A stretch of 59,924 nucleotides of DNA from a virus, in the IMG/VR virus record IMGVR_UViG_3300020442_000563, positions 1 through 59,924 of that record; one strand, 5' to 3'. Below the pieces are notes generated by a model. It was not told where the DNA came from and searched no databases. It was given only the letters and a program-made list of their open reading frames with translations. Shown here piece after piece: positions 1 to 6,267 of the stretch. The position numbers and the translations under genes are program-made. Positions within the stretch are counted from its first letter, which is position 1. Each line of letters begins with the position of its first letter.

Positions 1-335
1 GCATATGTGAGTGGTGGCACCGATAAGAAATAAGTAGTATCTGCACTTTCATCGTGAAGTTTATGTAAACTCTCTTCACATGATAAGTCACAAGAAACAA
101 AATCTAACCAATGAAAAAAATCTATTGGATAATGTCCAAGATGTTCTAACCATTGATCTCTACTATATTCTCTCCTTGATGCACCAACAATCAATATATT
201 ATGTGGTAGTAATTTTTTCTCCCACAGTTTATAGAGTGCTGGAATAAGTTTTCTTTTAGCAAGGTCACCAGTTGCACCAAAAATAACAATGCGTCTAGTG
301 AGCGGTTCCGTTTCCGTCATAGTCATCTGAGTCAT
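1..335 (-). CDS. zwf: Glucose-6-phosphate dehydrogenase, N-terminal part (cut by window edge)
   Basis: About 111 residues are visible before the window ends. The Rossmann NADP-binding motif GATGDLAKRKL lies at residues 20-30, and the stretch around SVPPLTYA near the edge fits the family. The enzyme oxidises glucose-6-phosphate to 6-phosphogluconolactone and makes NADPH, the first step of the oxidative pentose phosphate pathway. The next enzyme but one in that pathway, gnd, lies directly upstream, so both are likely on one transcript. The start is taken at the ATG at 335 because AAAGGTGA lies about a dozen bases before it; ATGs at 326 and 320 are in the same frame. The 5' end overlaps a small membrane-protein ORF by about 40 bases. 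The rest of the gene lies beyond the left edge. Confidence 0.93.
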   Translation of the reverse strand, partial: MTQMTMTETEPLTRRIVIFGATGDLAKRKLIPALYKLWEKKLLPHNILIVGASRREYSRDQWLEHLGHYPIDFFHWLDFVSCDLSCEESLHKLHDESADTTYFLSVPPLTY

Positions 336-423
336 AATACGATATTTCACCTTTATATCTTCCAAATGCGAGGGTGGCACATACAAAGGGTATTGCCAAG
401 ATTGCAAGGACATCAGCGAACAT
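295..423 (-). CDS. Small single-span membrane protein between gnd and zwf (42 aa)
   Basis: This 42-codon ORF starts at ATG 423 inside the last codons of gnd and ends at TAG 295 inside the start of zwf. It overlaps gnd by 11 bases and zwf by about 40, which suggests translational coupling. Residues 2-20 form one hydrophobic helix (FADVLAILAIPFVCATLAF). A basic GRYKG and a short acidic, Tyr-rich tail (SYYDSDDYDG) follow. I do not recognise the family. It fills the otherwise empty gap between the two pentose phosphate genes exactly. It could be a membrane peptide acting on the photosynthetic membrane, but that is a guess. Confidence 0.6.
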   Translation of the reverse strand: MFADVLAILAIPFVCATLAFGRYKGEISYYDSDDYDGNGTAH

Positions 424-1450
424 TGTGTCCCCCAAACATATACCTCATACCATTAAGAACTTTGTTTGCATATTCACCTAATTTTCTAGAACTAAATCTG
501 GAATATAGAGCAGTGGTTATTACAGGAGCAGGAACACCAAGATCCACAGCAGCGTGAACAGTCCAACGACCCTCACCACTGTCTGATACTCCACCATCAA
601 AACATTCTAATGTACTGTCTTTGCGTAAGACATCAGCGGCAAGATCAAGTAACCAACTACTAACAACACTACCACGCCTCCATACTTCAGCGACTTCGGC
701 AACGTCAATATCATATTGATAATCTTTTGGATTCTCCATCGGAGCAATCTCAGCATCCCCTTCCTTAACATACTTGGAGCCAAGATTCCCAGAATGCAAA
801 ATATCCAACCCTTCAGCGTAGGCTTGCATGATTCCATATTCAATCCCGTTGTGAACCATCTTTACAAAATGACCTGCACCAGCAGGACCACAATGTAACC
901 ATCCATGTTCAGCAGATGTTACGTAACTACGTTCATCTGTGCGAGGGGCAGATGATATGTCTGGTGCGAGGGCACGGAAAACGGGGGCGCAAACCGATAC
1001 TGCATGATTTGCACCACCAACCATAAGACAGTATCCACGCTCCAGACCAAAAACACCACCACTAGTACCACAGTCAAGATATTGGATGCCAAGTTTAGCA
1101 AGCCTTTCTGCCCTGCGGCGAGAGTCTTTAAAATTGGAATTGCCATGATCAATAATAATATCACCCTCCACACAAAGTGGTAATAGCTCATTGAGTGTGT
1201 CCTCCACTGTTTCTGCTGGTACAACCATCATGAAGACACCTGGCACTTCACCAGTCATCTCCAATCCTTCGTGGACTACTTGAACAAGGCTTTCCAAAGA
1301 AGTGGCATATCCACTGATATAACCCTTCTCATATTGCTCATTTGCTTTTTGAACATTATTACGATACCCATGTACTTCAATTCCCGATTTGATCATACGA
1401 CGAGACATGCCCTCGCCCATACGACCGAGACCAATCATTCCAACTTTCAT
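413..1450 (-). CDS. gnd: 6-phosphogluconate dehydrogenase, decarboxylating
   Basis: The 345-aa product oxidatively decarboxylates 6-phosphogluconate to ribulose-5-phosphate and makes NADPH. The N-terminal Rossmann motif GLGRMGEGM is at residues 7-15. The substrate-binding segments DHGNSNFKDS (101-110) and DCGTSGG (126-132) are present. The catalytic-helix signature HFVKMVHNGIEYG is at 194-206, with K197 as the likely catalytic lysine. It is much shorter than the roughly 470-aa E. coli enzyme and matches the short bacterial and cyanophage type. GGAGATG lies ahead of the ATG at 1450, and an AATAAATA late-type octamer lies about 25 bases upstream. With zwf it should boost NADPH and pentose supply for phage nucleotide synthesis. 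Confidence 0.95.
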   Translation of the reverse strand: MKVGMIGLGRMGEGMSRRMIKSGIEVHGYRNNVQKANEQYEKGYISGYATSLESLVQVVHEGLEMTGEVPGVFMMVVPAETVEDTLNELLPLCVEGDIIIDHGNSNFKDSRRRAERLAKLGIQYLDCGTSGGVFGLERGYCLMVGGANHAVSVCAPVFRALAPDISSAPRTDERSYVTSAEHGWLHCGPAGAGHFVKMVHNGIEYGIMQAYAEGLDILHSGNLGSKYVKEGDAEIAPMENPKDYQYDIDVAEVAEVWRRGSVVSSWLLDLAADVLRKDSTLECFDGGVSDSGEGRWTVHAAVDLGVPAPVITTALYSRFSSRKLGEYANKVLNGMRYMFGGHNVR

Positions 1451-1472
1451 TTAATTCATCTCCAATATAAAG

Positions 1473-1480
1473 TATTTATT
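1473..1480 (-). promoter_or_regulatory. T4-type late promoter octamer ahead of gnd
   Basis: The minus strand reads AATAAATA, one base off the T4 late consensus TATAAATA. It sits about 25 bases before the gnd start and just after the stop of the small gene at 1481-1612. Octamers like it recur at other operon starts in this window. That recurrence is the main support, since AT-rich DNA produces such strings by chance. Confidence 0.45.
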
Positions 1481-1612
1481 TCAGTGTTCAAGATATTTTT
1501 TTGGATTTTTTCTTACATCAAATGTAAAATAACTAAAGGGAACAAGCAATAAAGTTCCCAGTAAAGAACCCAACAATGCTGGGTCAAGTGTTGTTAGAAG
1601 TGAATGAATCAT
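1481..1612 (-). CDS. Small single-span membrane protein (43 aa)
   Basis: The ORF runs from ATG 1612 to TGA 1481 and fills the gap between gnd and the 99-aa gene. It begins MIHSLLTTLDPALLG, continues in one hydrophobic span (residues about 12-28), and ends in a basic tail (VRKNPKKYLEH). A TAAGAG string upstream is a modest ribosome-binding candidate. Family unknown. Its size, single span and place within a photosynthesis gene cluster recall small photosystem-associated subunits, but there is no recognisable match. It is too short for a firm call. Confidence 0.55.
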   Translation of the reverse strand: MIHSLLTTLDPALLGSLLGTLLLVPFSYFTFDVRKNPKKYLEH

Positions 1613-1636
1613 AGTAGTCTCTTAAGAATTGATTCT

Positions 1637-1936
1637 TTAGTCACGTTGTCTCCAATCATCAGATCTTTCTTCATGAAACCAGTCAACGATTTCGTCTGGT
1701 GAATTGAAACCCCTTTTGTGATTACTTGAATCGGGGTTTCCAATATTCAAGTTATTCAAAAAAGAATCGTTTGGGTTTGTCGCCATACGTCTTGCAATTT
1801 TCAACATTCCTCTAGCAGATGTATTTGCTTTAGAAAGTTTTTCTGCCCAGATCATATCTTCTATAGATACTTCCTGTCCTGCTGCAATTGCTTTACAGAT
1901 GCCTTCAAGACGCAGGCGATATTGAGTTGATAACAT
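1637..1936 (-). CDS. Conserved-type cyanophage protein of unknown function (99 aa)
   Basis: This soluble, charged 99-aa protein starts MLSTQYRLRLEGICKAI and ends DEIVDWFHEERSDDWRQRD. The N-terminal half looks helical, with EDMIWAEKL and an Arg-rich MLKIARRMA segment. The C-terminal end is strongly charged. No catalytic motif is visible. It lies between gnd and ferredoxin inside the metabolic cluster and would be co-transcribed with it. I do not recognise a family with a known job. Confidence 0.75.
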   Translation of the reverse strand: MLSTQYRLRLEGICKAIAAGQEVSIEDMIWAEKLSKANTSARGMLKIARRMATNPNDSFLNNLNIGNPDSSNHKRGFNSPDEIVDWFHEERSDDWRQRD

Positions 1937-1961
1937 AAAAAAGATTTACTAATAATATTAT

Positions 1962-2252
1962 TTAATACAGTTCTTCTTCCACTTCCGTTTGCACCACACA
2001 ATCAGAGGTAGGATATGAAACACACAATAGTGCAAATCCAACTTCTAATTGGTCATCATCAAGGAAAGATTGTTCTTCTTGATTGACTGTTCCAGAAATA
2101 ACTTTACCAGCACAAGAAGAACAAGCACCTGCCCTACAAGAGTAAGGAAGATCAACTCCTGCTTCTTCAGCAGCATCTAAAATAAATTGGTCGTCTTCAC
2201 AAGTGATACTTTGATCACCATCCGTGGTCTTTAGCGTAATAGAATAATTCAT
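1962..2252 (-). CDS. petF: Plant-type [2Fe-2S] ferredoxin
   Basis: The 96-aa product carries the plant/cyanobacterial ferredoxin cluster motif: Cys39, Cys44 and Cys47 in [13 protein letters not shown], and Cys77 in ALLCVSYP. Length and acidic C-terminus match the family. Ferredoxin accepts electrons from photosystem I and passes them to FNR, nitrogen assimilation enzymes, thioredoxin reductase or bilin reductases. It lies one base from plastocyanin, so the two are co-transcribed. Together they would supply electron carriers on both sides of photosystem I. It may also feed phage-encoded bilin reductases, none of which is in this window. Confidence 0.96.
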   Translation of the reverse strand: MNYSITLKTTDGDQSITCEDDQFILDAAEEAGVDLPYSCRAGACSSCAGKVISGTVNQEEQSFLDDDQLEVGFALLCVSYPTSDCVVQTEVEEELY

Positions 2253-2253
2253 A

Positions 2254-2598
2254 TTAGTTTACGTGTACTGTACCAATCATACCTGCTCCCTTATGAGGAC
2301 CACACCAGTATGAATAATCACCTGCATCAGGGAAAGTAACATCAAATTCTTCACCAGGCATCATTGCTAATGCTTCGTGAGAAAGTTCATCGTGATTCTC
2401 CACAATTACATTGTGTGGTGGTAACATGTTATTGACAAAATGGACTGATTCACCAGCGGAAATTGTAACTTCAGCAGGCTCAAAAACAAGATTGCCATTA
2501 GCCCCCATTTGAACGTCTACAGCATATGCTGCACGGGGACCAATAGCAATCGCAATAAAGATAAATGTGAGTAAGAGTAGTCTTCTTAGTAATTTCAT
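2254..2598 (-). CDS. petE: Plastocyanin precursor
   Basis: This 114-aa blue-copper protein has an N-terminal signal peptide: basic MKLLRR, a hydrophobic core, and a likely AYA|VDV cleavage after residue 26. Copper ligands are visible as His62 (PPHN), Cys99 and His102 (CGPHKGAG), and Met107. It carries electrons from cytochrome b6f to photosystem I in the thylakoid lumen. It is followed at one base by ferredoxin. A palindrome at 2622-2639 lies in its leader. Plastocyanin is a known auxiliary metabolic gene of T4-like cyanophages. Confidence 0.96.
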   Translation of the reverse strand: MKLLRRLLLLTFIFIAIAIGPRAAYAVDVQMGANGNLVFEPAEVTISAGESVHFVNNMLPPHNVIVENHDELSHEALAMMPGEEFDVTFPDAGDYSYWCGPHKGAGMIGTVHVN

Positions 2599-2621
2599 AC
2601 ATGTGTGTACGACTACACTAT

Positions 2622-2639
2622 CTAGTTATTTTTAACTAG
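2622..2639 (-). promoter_or_regulatory. Perfect palindromic hairpin in the plastocyanin leader
   Basis: Two 7-base arms (CTAGTTA and TAACTAG) flank a 4-base A/T loop in the short gap between the 226-aa gene and plastocyanin. There is no GC-rich stem and no U-run, so it does not look like a standard terminator. It could be an operator-like site or a weak RNA hairpin, or chance in AT-rich DNA. Confidence 0.3.
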
Positions 2640-2653
2640 TGACTTTTAGCATG

Positions 2654-3334
2654 TTAGGATCTCCCTACAATAAATCCATTTTCTTCTAACCACTCTCGTG
2701 TCTTGGGAGTTGGTGTATATACTTCCCACATGCTACCTGCTGCACATGCTTCTAGTGCATCCTTAGTCATACCTTCAGTTTTACCCGCCCATGTTGCTTC
2801 CTTTTCCCATGGAATTGCATGTGGCATATCTCGGTATGTGTCAGTAGCAATCTCTTGCCAAATCATAGGAACATCTTCTTCGTTCATAATAATAGCAATG
2901 AAATTATTTTTAATGCTACCTGCCATACAGTCTTGAGCAGCGTGCCATCCTTCATGACGCATCACAGACATTAGTGTGTTAGGACGATGCATAAAACTTC
3001 TATTCAAAAAGAAGTTATTGCCAACGGTATGATAGACTCCACGATGACCAACAGGAAAGTATTTTGAGTCTGCTAGAAACACTTTAACTCCGACCCGATT
3101 GAGAGCAGAGAGCATTGAGTGGAATTCGTCAGCAACGATATTATAATCAGTACTAGGGTAGACATCAGCAATATCGCTGACACTGAAAATTTGGGTGACA
3201 TTATCGTTACATTCTCGTAGTAGCATACATCCCATAGAATGCATGGTATAATATTCATTGTCCTTTAGAGGATCTGCAAGTACAGGGGAAGTCAAAGATA
3301 GACTAGCAAGCATACTAACCAGCAGTTTTTTCAT
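2654..3334 (-). CDS. Putative secreted HExxH metallopeptidase-like protein
   Basis: The 226-aa product begins with a clear signal peptide (MKKLLVSMLASLSLTS, likely cleaved after VLA at about residue 20). HEGWH at 127-131 fits the zincin HExxH motif, within MRHEGWHAAQDC. WQEIATDTY (about 159-167) could give the third ligand, E161. Several cysteines (36, 42, 136) would suit an exported protein. The gene starts 4 bases inside the end of PTOX and precedes plastocyanin, so it belongs to the photosynthesis operon. Export to lumen or periplasm is inferred. No peptidase family can be named by eye, and the motif might be structural. Confidence 0.75.
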   Translation of the reverse strand: MKKLLVSMLASLSLTSPVLADPLKDNEYYTMHSMGCMLLRECNDNVTQIFSVSDIADVYPSTDYNIVADEFHSMLSALNRVGVKVFLADSKYFPVGHRGVYHTVGNNFFLNRSFMHRPNTLMSVMRHEGWHAAQDCMAGSIKNNFIAIIMNEEDVPMIWQEIATDTYRDMPHAIPWEKEATWAGKTEGMTKDALEACAAGSMWEVYTPTPKTREWLEENGFIVGRS

Positions 3335-3837
3335 ACAATCAATTCAATAGCTTGCTGTAATTCTACTGCATGATTCTTCTCATCGTTCATAATATCACGG
3401 ATTCTGTCGTCATCTCTATCAATGTATAAGAGATACTTTTCATAGGTCTCCGCTGCGTGTACTTCTATTTTGTAGGAGAGATCATAAGCAGACCTAGGAG
3501 CCAACCAGTAATAAACCACGTTGATCCAATAGTAGATAAGTACGAGGTGTCTGGCGACAAAGCGATCCACCCAATAAGCACTACCGCCCCTACTTTCCAT
3601 GTATTCAAGATGTTCTGTTTCGTTAAGAGTTTGAGCAAAATGTTCCTCCATCAGATAGATGTGTTCAGGACCTCTCAATCCAAGAGATTCTCTTAAATGT
3701 AAGACACTCAAAAAAGCAAAATAGGGTGCCCGAGCTATTTCCTCAAGCACCCAAAATCTTTGAAAGTGTCTACCTCTATAGAGGTAATCAATAATTGATA
3801 CTGTGTTATCTAAAACAAAAGAGTTTAATTGTTTCAT
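3331..3837 (-). CDS. ptox: Plastoquinol terminal oxidase (alternative oxidase family)
   Basis: This 168-aa di-iron carboxylate protein belongs to the AOX/PTOX family. Likely iron ligands are E32 (LEEIARAPYF), E73 and H76 (NETEHLEYME), E125 or E130 (KIEVHAAETYEKY), and E153 and H156 (DEKNHA). The two E-x-x-H pairs are the family hallmark. It oxidises plastoquinol and reduces oxygen to water at the thylakoid membrane, relieving over-reduction upstream of cytochrome b6f. Hydrophobic helices at about 38-50 and 97-113 fit monotopic membrane binding. It overlaps its neighbours on both sides by 4 bases, so it is translationally coupled in the cluster. Confidence 0.95.
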   Translation of the reverse strand: MKQLNSFVLDNTVSIIDYLYRGRHFQRFWVLEEIARAPYFAFLSVLHLRESLGLRGPEHIYLMEEHFAQTLNETEHLEYMESRGGSAYWVDRFVARHLVLIYYWINVVYYWLAPRSAYDLSYKIEVHAAETYEKYLLYIDRDDDRIRDIMNDEKNHAVELQQAIELIV

Positions 3838-4118
3838 TTAAGCACTTCACTTTTTACCTTATCTATAATGTCATCAATGACATTTACATCAATATGCATG
3901 AATGGAGGAATAATTCCTAAAATCCTTAACAATCCATCTACAAATAATGCAAGACACGTGAAACCTAATATCATGCTAATGATCGTCGCTTCACGATTAT
4001 GTTTTGCCATAGACGCTTCATCAATTGCTCTTGCTTCTTCTAGTGCTTTAGCGATTAGAGCATCTACTTCTTTCTTTGTATAGAAACTACCTAACCATGG
4101 TATGTCATGTCTATCCAT
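3834..4118 (-). CDS. Small membrane protein of unknown function (94 aa)
   Basis: The start MDRHDIPWLGSFYTKKEVD at 4118 overlaps the end of the upstream gene by 8 bases and is preferred; an upstream in-frame start at 4148 would lengthen the overlap. A helical, Ala/Glu-rich N-terminal part (about residues 16-40) is followed by one or two hydrophobic segments (about 45-70). A C-terminal amphipathic tail (DIIDKVKSEVLK) ends it. It overlaps PTOX by 4 bases, so the two are coupled. Function unknown; a membrane role near PTOX is inferred from context only. Confidence 0.65.
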   Translation of the reverse strand: MDRHDIPWLGSFYTKKEVDALIAKALEEARAIDEASMAKHNREATIISMILGFTCLALFVDGLLRILGIIPPFMHIDVNVIDDIIDKVKSEVLK

Positions 4119-4323
4119 AATATGCTTTGTAATATGCCACAACACCATCAGGTCTCATGTTTCCTTGGGATACCCAATCATGAGCACATTGGTATATGGA
4201 CTCGTTTGTATTGGTAGAAGAACCATCTTCTTTTAGTTGACTACCAAATTTGTGTAATAGAATCTTTAATACAGATTCTCTGACGAACATTTTTTCGTCA
4301 CTGTAACGCCAATCTTCAGTCAT
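4111..4323 (-). CDS. Small protein of unknown function (70 aa)
   Basis: The start MTEDWRYSDEKMFVRESV at 4323 is chosen because ATGACTGA overlaps the stop of the upstream gene, a typical coupled junction. A longer in-frame version from 4368 would intrude further into that gene. The protein is soluble, with Trp/Tyr-rich ends (HDWVSQGNMRPDGVVAYYK). I do not recognise a family. It belongs to a run of tightly overlapping small genes between gp16 and PTOX. Confidence 0.65.
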   Translation of the reverse strand: MTEDWRYSDEKMFVRESVLKILLHKFGSQLKEDGSSTNTNESIYQCAHDWVSQGNMRPDGVVAYYKAYYG

Positions 4324-4501
4324 CAAGAATACACTCCCCTTCTGTAATAGCACAGTAACCTTGTTCACACAAGTTCCTTAATTTTTCAATGAGATCTTCA
4401 TAAGTATCCCACATAAATTCAGAACCTGTTTTTTCTTGATAGGACTTACATGCCCTGATCAAGTGCTGTACATCATTTTCGTTTAGTCTCATGGTTTCCA
4501 T
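4316..4501 (-). CDS. Small acidic protein of unknown function (61 aa)
   Basis: The product is METMRLNENDVQHLIRAC... ending AITEGECILDD; a second possible start (MRLNEND) is at 4492. It is mostly helical and acidic with three cysteines, and no known motif is visible. On the minus strand a TATAAT string at 4516-4521 lies just upstream, but it has no well-placed -35 box, so promoter use is doubtful. The downstream gene overlaps it by 8 bases. Confidence 0.65.
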   Translation of the reverse strand: METMRLNENDVQHLIRACKSYQEKTGSEFMWDTYEDLIEKLRNLCEQGYCAITEGECILDD

Positions 4502-4551
4502 GCTACGCTAAACTAATTATAACTATACTGTCAACTACTGTACCAGAAATG

Positions 4552-4803
4552 TCAGGGTTCGTCAACTTCTTTTTCGTGTGACGGAATTTCTGTTAAAGAA
4601 TGTTCGCACATCATGGCATATAATCTAGTCTTCATGAAACGCAAATACTCTTGTTCCTCTACAGGTCTTCTTGGAGAACCTGGCCAGGTTTCAAACGCAT
4701 AACATATTGTACTATACAATAAGCGAACCTCATCTATGCCCATGGAGAAAGTACAATACCATTCTCCTTCTTCACGGGGATCATCTTGAGGTTGAATAGA
4801 CAT
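4552..4803 (-). CDS. Small protein of unknown function (83 aa)
   Basis: The protein starts MSIQPQDDPREEGEWYC and contains the helical stretches IDEVRLLYSTICYAFETW and EYLRFMKTRLYAMM. It overlaps the end of the preceding repeat-protein gene by one base (start and stop share a base), so they are co-translated. No signature motif is seen. It lies in the variable region after gp16. Confidence 0.7.
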   Translation of the reverse strand: MSIQPQDDPREEGEWYCTFSMGIDEVRLLYSTICYAFETWPGSPRRPVEEQEYLRFMKTRLYAMMCEHSLTEIPSHEKEVDEP

Positions 4804-5060
4804 TACGCTGATACCGTATTATTAGCAGAATTTCTTCTTTGATATGCTGCTGGTGTTCTTGTATTGTTATTAGACAATCTTGCTTGGAATGCAGCGGGTG
4901 TTCTTGTTGAGTTGTCAGACTTTCTTGCCTGATAATCTGCGTTCCAATTTTTGAATGTTCTAGTAGCCCATCCCTCAGTTCCTGAGAAATGATTTACAGT
5001 GCTGCTGCCTGGTTGGGGATTAACAGCATTACAATCTTTATCATTTCTTTGATATGCCAT
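4803..5060 (-). CDS. Short TRTPAA-repeat protein (85 aa)
   Basis: After MAYQRNDKDCNAVNPQPG, the chain consists of imperfect 15-18 residue units. Examples are DYQARKSDNSTRTPAA, FQARLSNNNTRTPAA and YQRRNSANNTVSA, with a weaker first unit around GWATRTFKNWNA. It is rich in Asn, Thr, Ser and Arg and has no hydrophobic core, so it is probably extended or disordered. It shares a base with gp16 upstream and with the 83-aa gene downstream. A virion or DNA-packaging role is possible from position, but unproven. Confidence 0.7.
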   Translation of the reverse strand: MAYQRNDKDCNAVNPQPGSSTVNHFSGTEGWATRTFKNWNADYQARKSDNSTRTPAAFQARLSNNNTRTPAAYQRRNSANNTVSA

Positions 5061-5473
5061 TAGCGTTTACCTCCGTTCATTTGTTTGAGCATCTTCTGTA
5101 GTTCTGCTGTAGAACCTACAAACATAGCGTTGTTTGTAACCTTGGATGGACCTTTCTTTTCTTCGTCAAGATCCTTCATCTTCTTGTGAAGATCCTGTAG
5201 TTTCTCAGTCATGTCTGCGACGTGCTTCATTGCCGCTACAGCGACTTCATATGCTCTTGGATGCCCTGACTCCTGAGCAACCTCTAAGGCACCTCTGACC
5301 GCCTCCTGACCCTGATCTATAAGGGAATATAATTCACCACGGGTATATCTATAATCTTTTTCACGATCCTCTTCATCCACCTTGGGTGGAACTGGTTTAG
5401 ATGGTTTGGATTCCTCAACAGGTTCAGCACTGATGTTGAGAATTTCCTCCATGTTATCTTCTAGACTGCTCAT
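5060..5473 (-). CDS. 16: Terminase small subunit (gp16-like)
   Basis: The 137-aa product follows gp13-gp14-gp15 in T4 order. An acidic, Pro-rich N-terminus leads into a helical core with YRYTRGELYSLIDQGQEAV, GALEVAQESGHPRAYEVA and a coiled-coil-like MTEKLQDLHKKMKDLDEEKK. The C-terminal NNAMFVGSTAELQKML is typical of cyanophage gp16. It recognises DNA and regulates the large terminase ATPase/nuclease (gp17) during head filling. No gp17 is seen directly downstream, so it must lie elsewhere, probably beyond the metabolic island. It overlaps gp15 by 4 bases. Confidence 0.85.
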   Translation of the reverse strand: MSSLEDNMEEILNISAEPVEESKPSKPVPPKVDEEDREKDYRYTRGELYSLIDQGQEAVRGALEVAQESGHPRAYEVAVAAMKHVADMTEKLQDLHKKMKDLDEEKKGPSKVTNNAMFVGSTAELQKMLKQMNGGKR

Positions 5474-6267
5474 AAGAAACTCATCCCTTCGTTAAATCCA
5501 AAATCATCATCGGCAGTTACTAATGCGTCATCAGCAGCAGTAACTTGACCGTCCTGATTGATATCAGTTTTTGCTTTTGGTGTGTAAGATAGTTCAACAT
5601 GTCTCTTATTGACATTGAGATCACCAATGGTTTCAATAATACGAGACTTGCGAATAACATCTGCCTTGCTGTAAGGACCGTAGATGTATGTTTTAGCAGT
5701 AAATTGTAATGAATAAGTTATACTACGTCTCGTAGTAAAATCATCCTCCCAGTCATCATCAAAATCAACGCTGTTTAATACAACAGCAACATCTCTAACT
5801 TCATTCATATCTGGTATGAATTTCAAACTCATGCTAAAAGATGGTTGGAAGAAAGGAAGAATCTGTTCTAAAATTTGAAGACCATCATCTTGGGACTTAG
5901 CAATAATACCAACCTCAAACGAAACATTATAAGGAACTGGTACGTATTGAGTCCTTACTTCCTTACCGTTATCTTCAATAACTGTTTTGTATTTTTGAGT
6001 AGCAGGTGTTTTTCTTGCAGCATCATACTCAATACCAGTCATTTCAAAATAAATTCTAGGTAATGTAATCGCTACCTTCTTACCATCAGAAGGGTTACCT
6101 TGTAATCTATATAAAAATTTCTGTTTAGGACCATAAGCAAGAGGAACTTTTTCTGTTTCCAATACTTGTCCATCAACAGTTTTCTTCAATTCAATGTTAT
6201 TGAAAAGAGTACCAAATGCTATGACAGTTTTTCTAACTGCCTGATTGTAAAATTGTGTTCCTAACAT
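5470..6267 (-). CDS. 15: Tail sheath stabiliser and completion protein (gp15-like)
   Basis: The 265-aa product resembles T4 gp15, which caps the tail tube and sheath and joins tail to head. Matching segments include the N-terminal FYNQAVRK, the ILEQILPFFQPSFSMSLKF region (133-150), and the RRSITYSLQFTAKTYIYGP strand region (180-198). The order gp13-gp14-gp15 supports the call. Near the C-terminus (235-247) a DINQDGQVTAADD loop looks like a dockerin or EF-hand calcium site, which is not part of T4 gp15. It shares one base with gp14. Confidence 0.92.
   Translation of the reverse strand: MLGTQFYNQAVRKTVIAFGTLFNNIELKKTVDGQVLETEKVPLAYGPKQKFLYRLQGNPSDGKKVAITLPRIYFEMTGIEYDAARKTPATQKYKTVIEDNGKEVRTQYVPVPYNVSFEVGIIAKSQDDGLQILEQILPFFQPSFSMSLKFIPDMNEVRDVAVVLNSVDFDDDWEDDFTTRRSITYSLQFTAKTYIYGPYSKADVIRKSRIIETIGDLNVNKRHVELSYTPKAKTDINQDGQVTAADDALVTADDDFGFNEGMSFL

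Noticed and set aside
607-1224. Minus-strand open frames inside gnd (78 and 101 aa)
   Set aside because: They lie wholly within the well-supported gnd frame and encode membrane-like strings created by frame shift. No ribosome site or context supports them.
4516-4534. TATAAT (4516-4521) and TTGACA (4529-4534) upstream of the 61-aa gene
   Set aside because: The hexamers are perfect, but only 7 bases lie between them, too close for a sigma70 promoter, and no other partner fits well.
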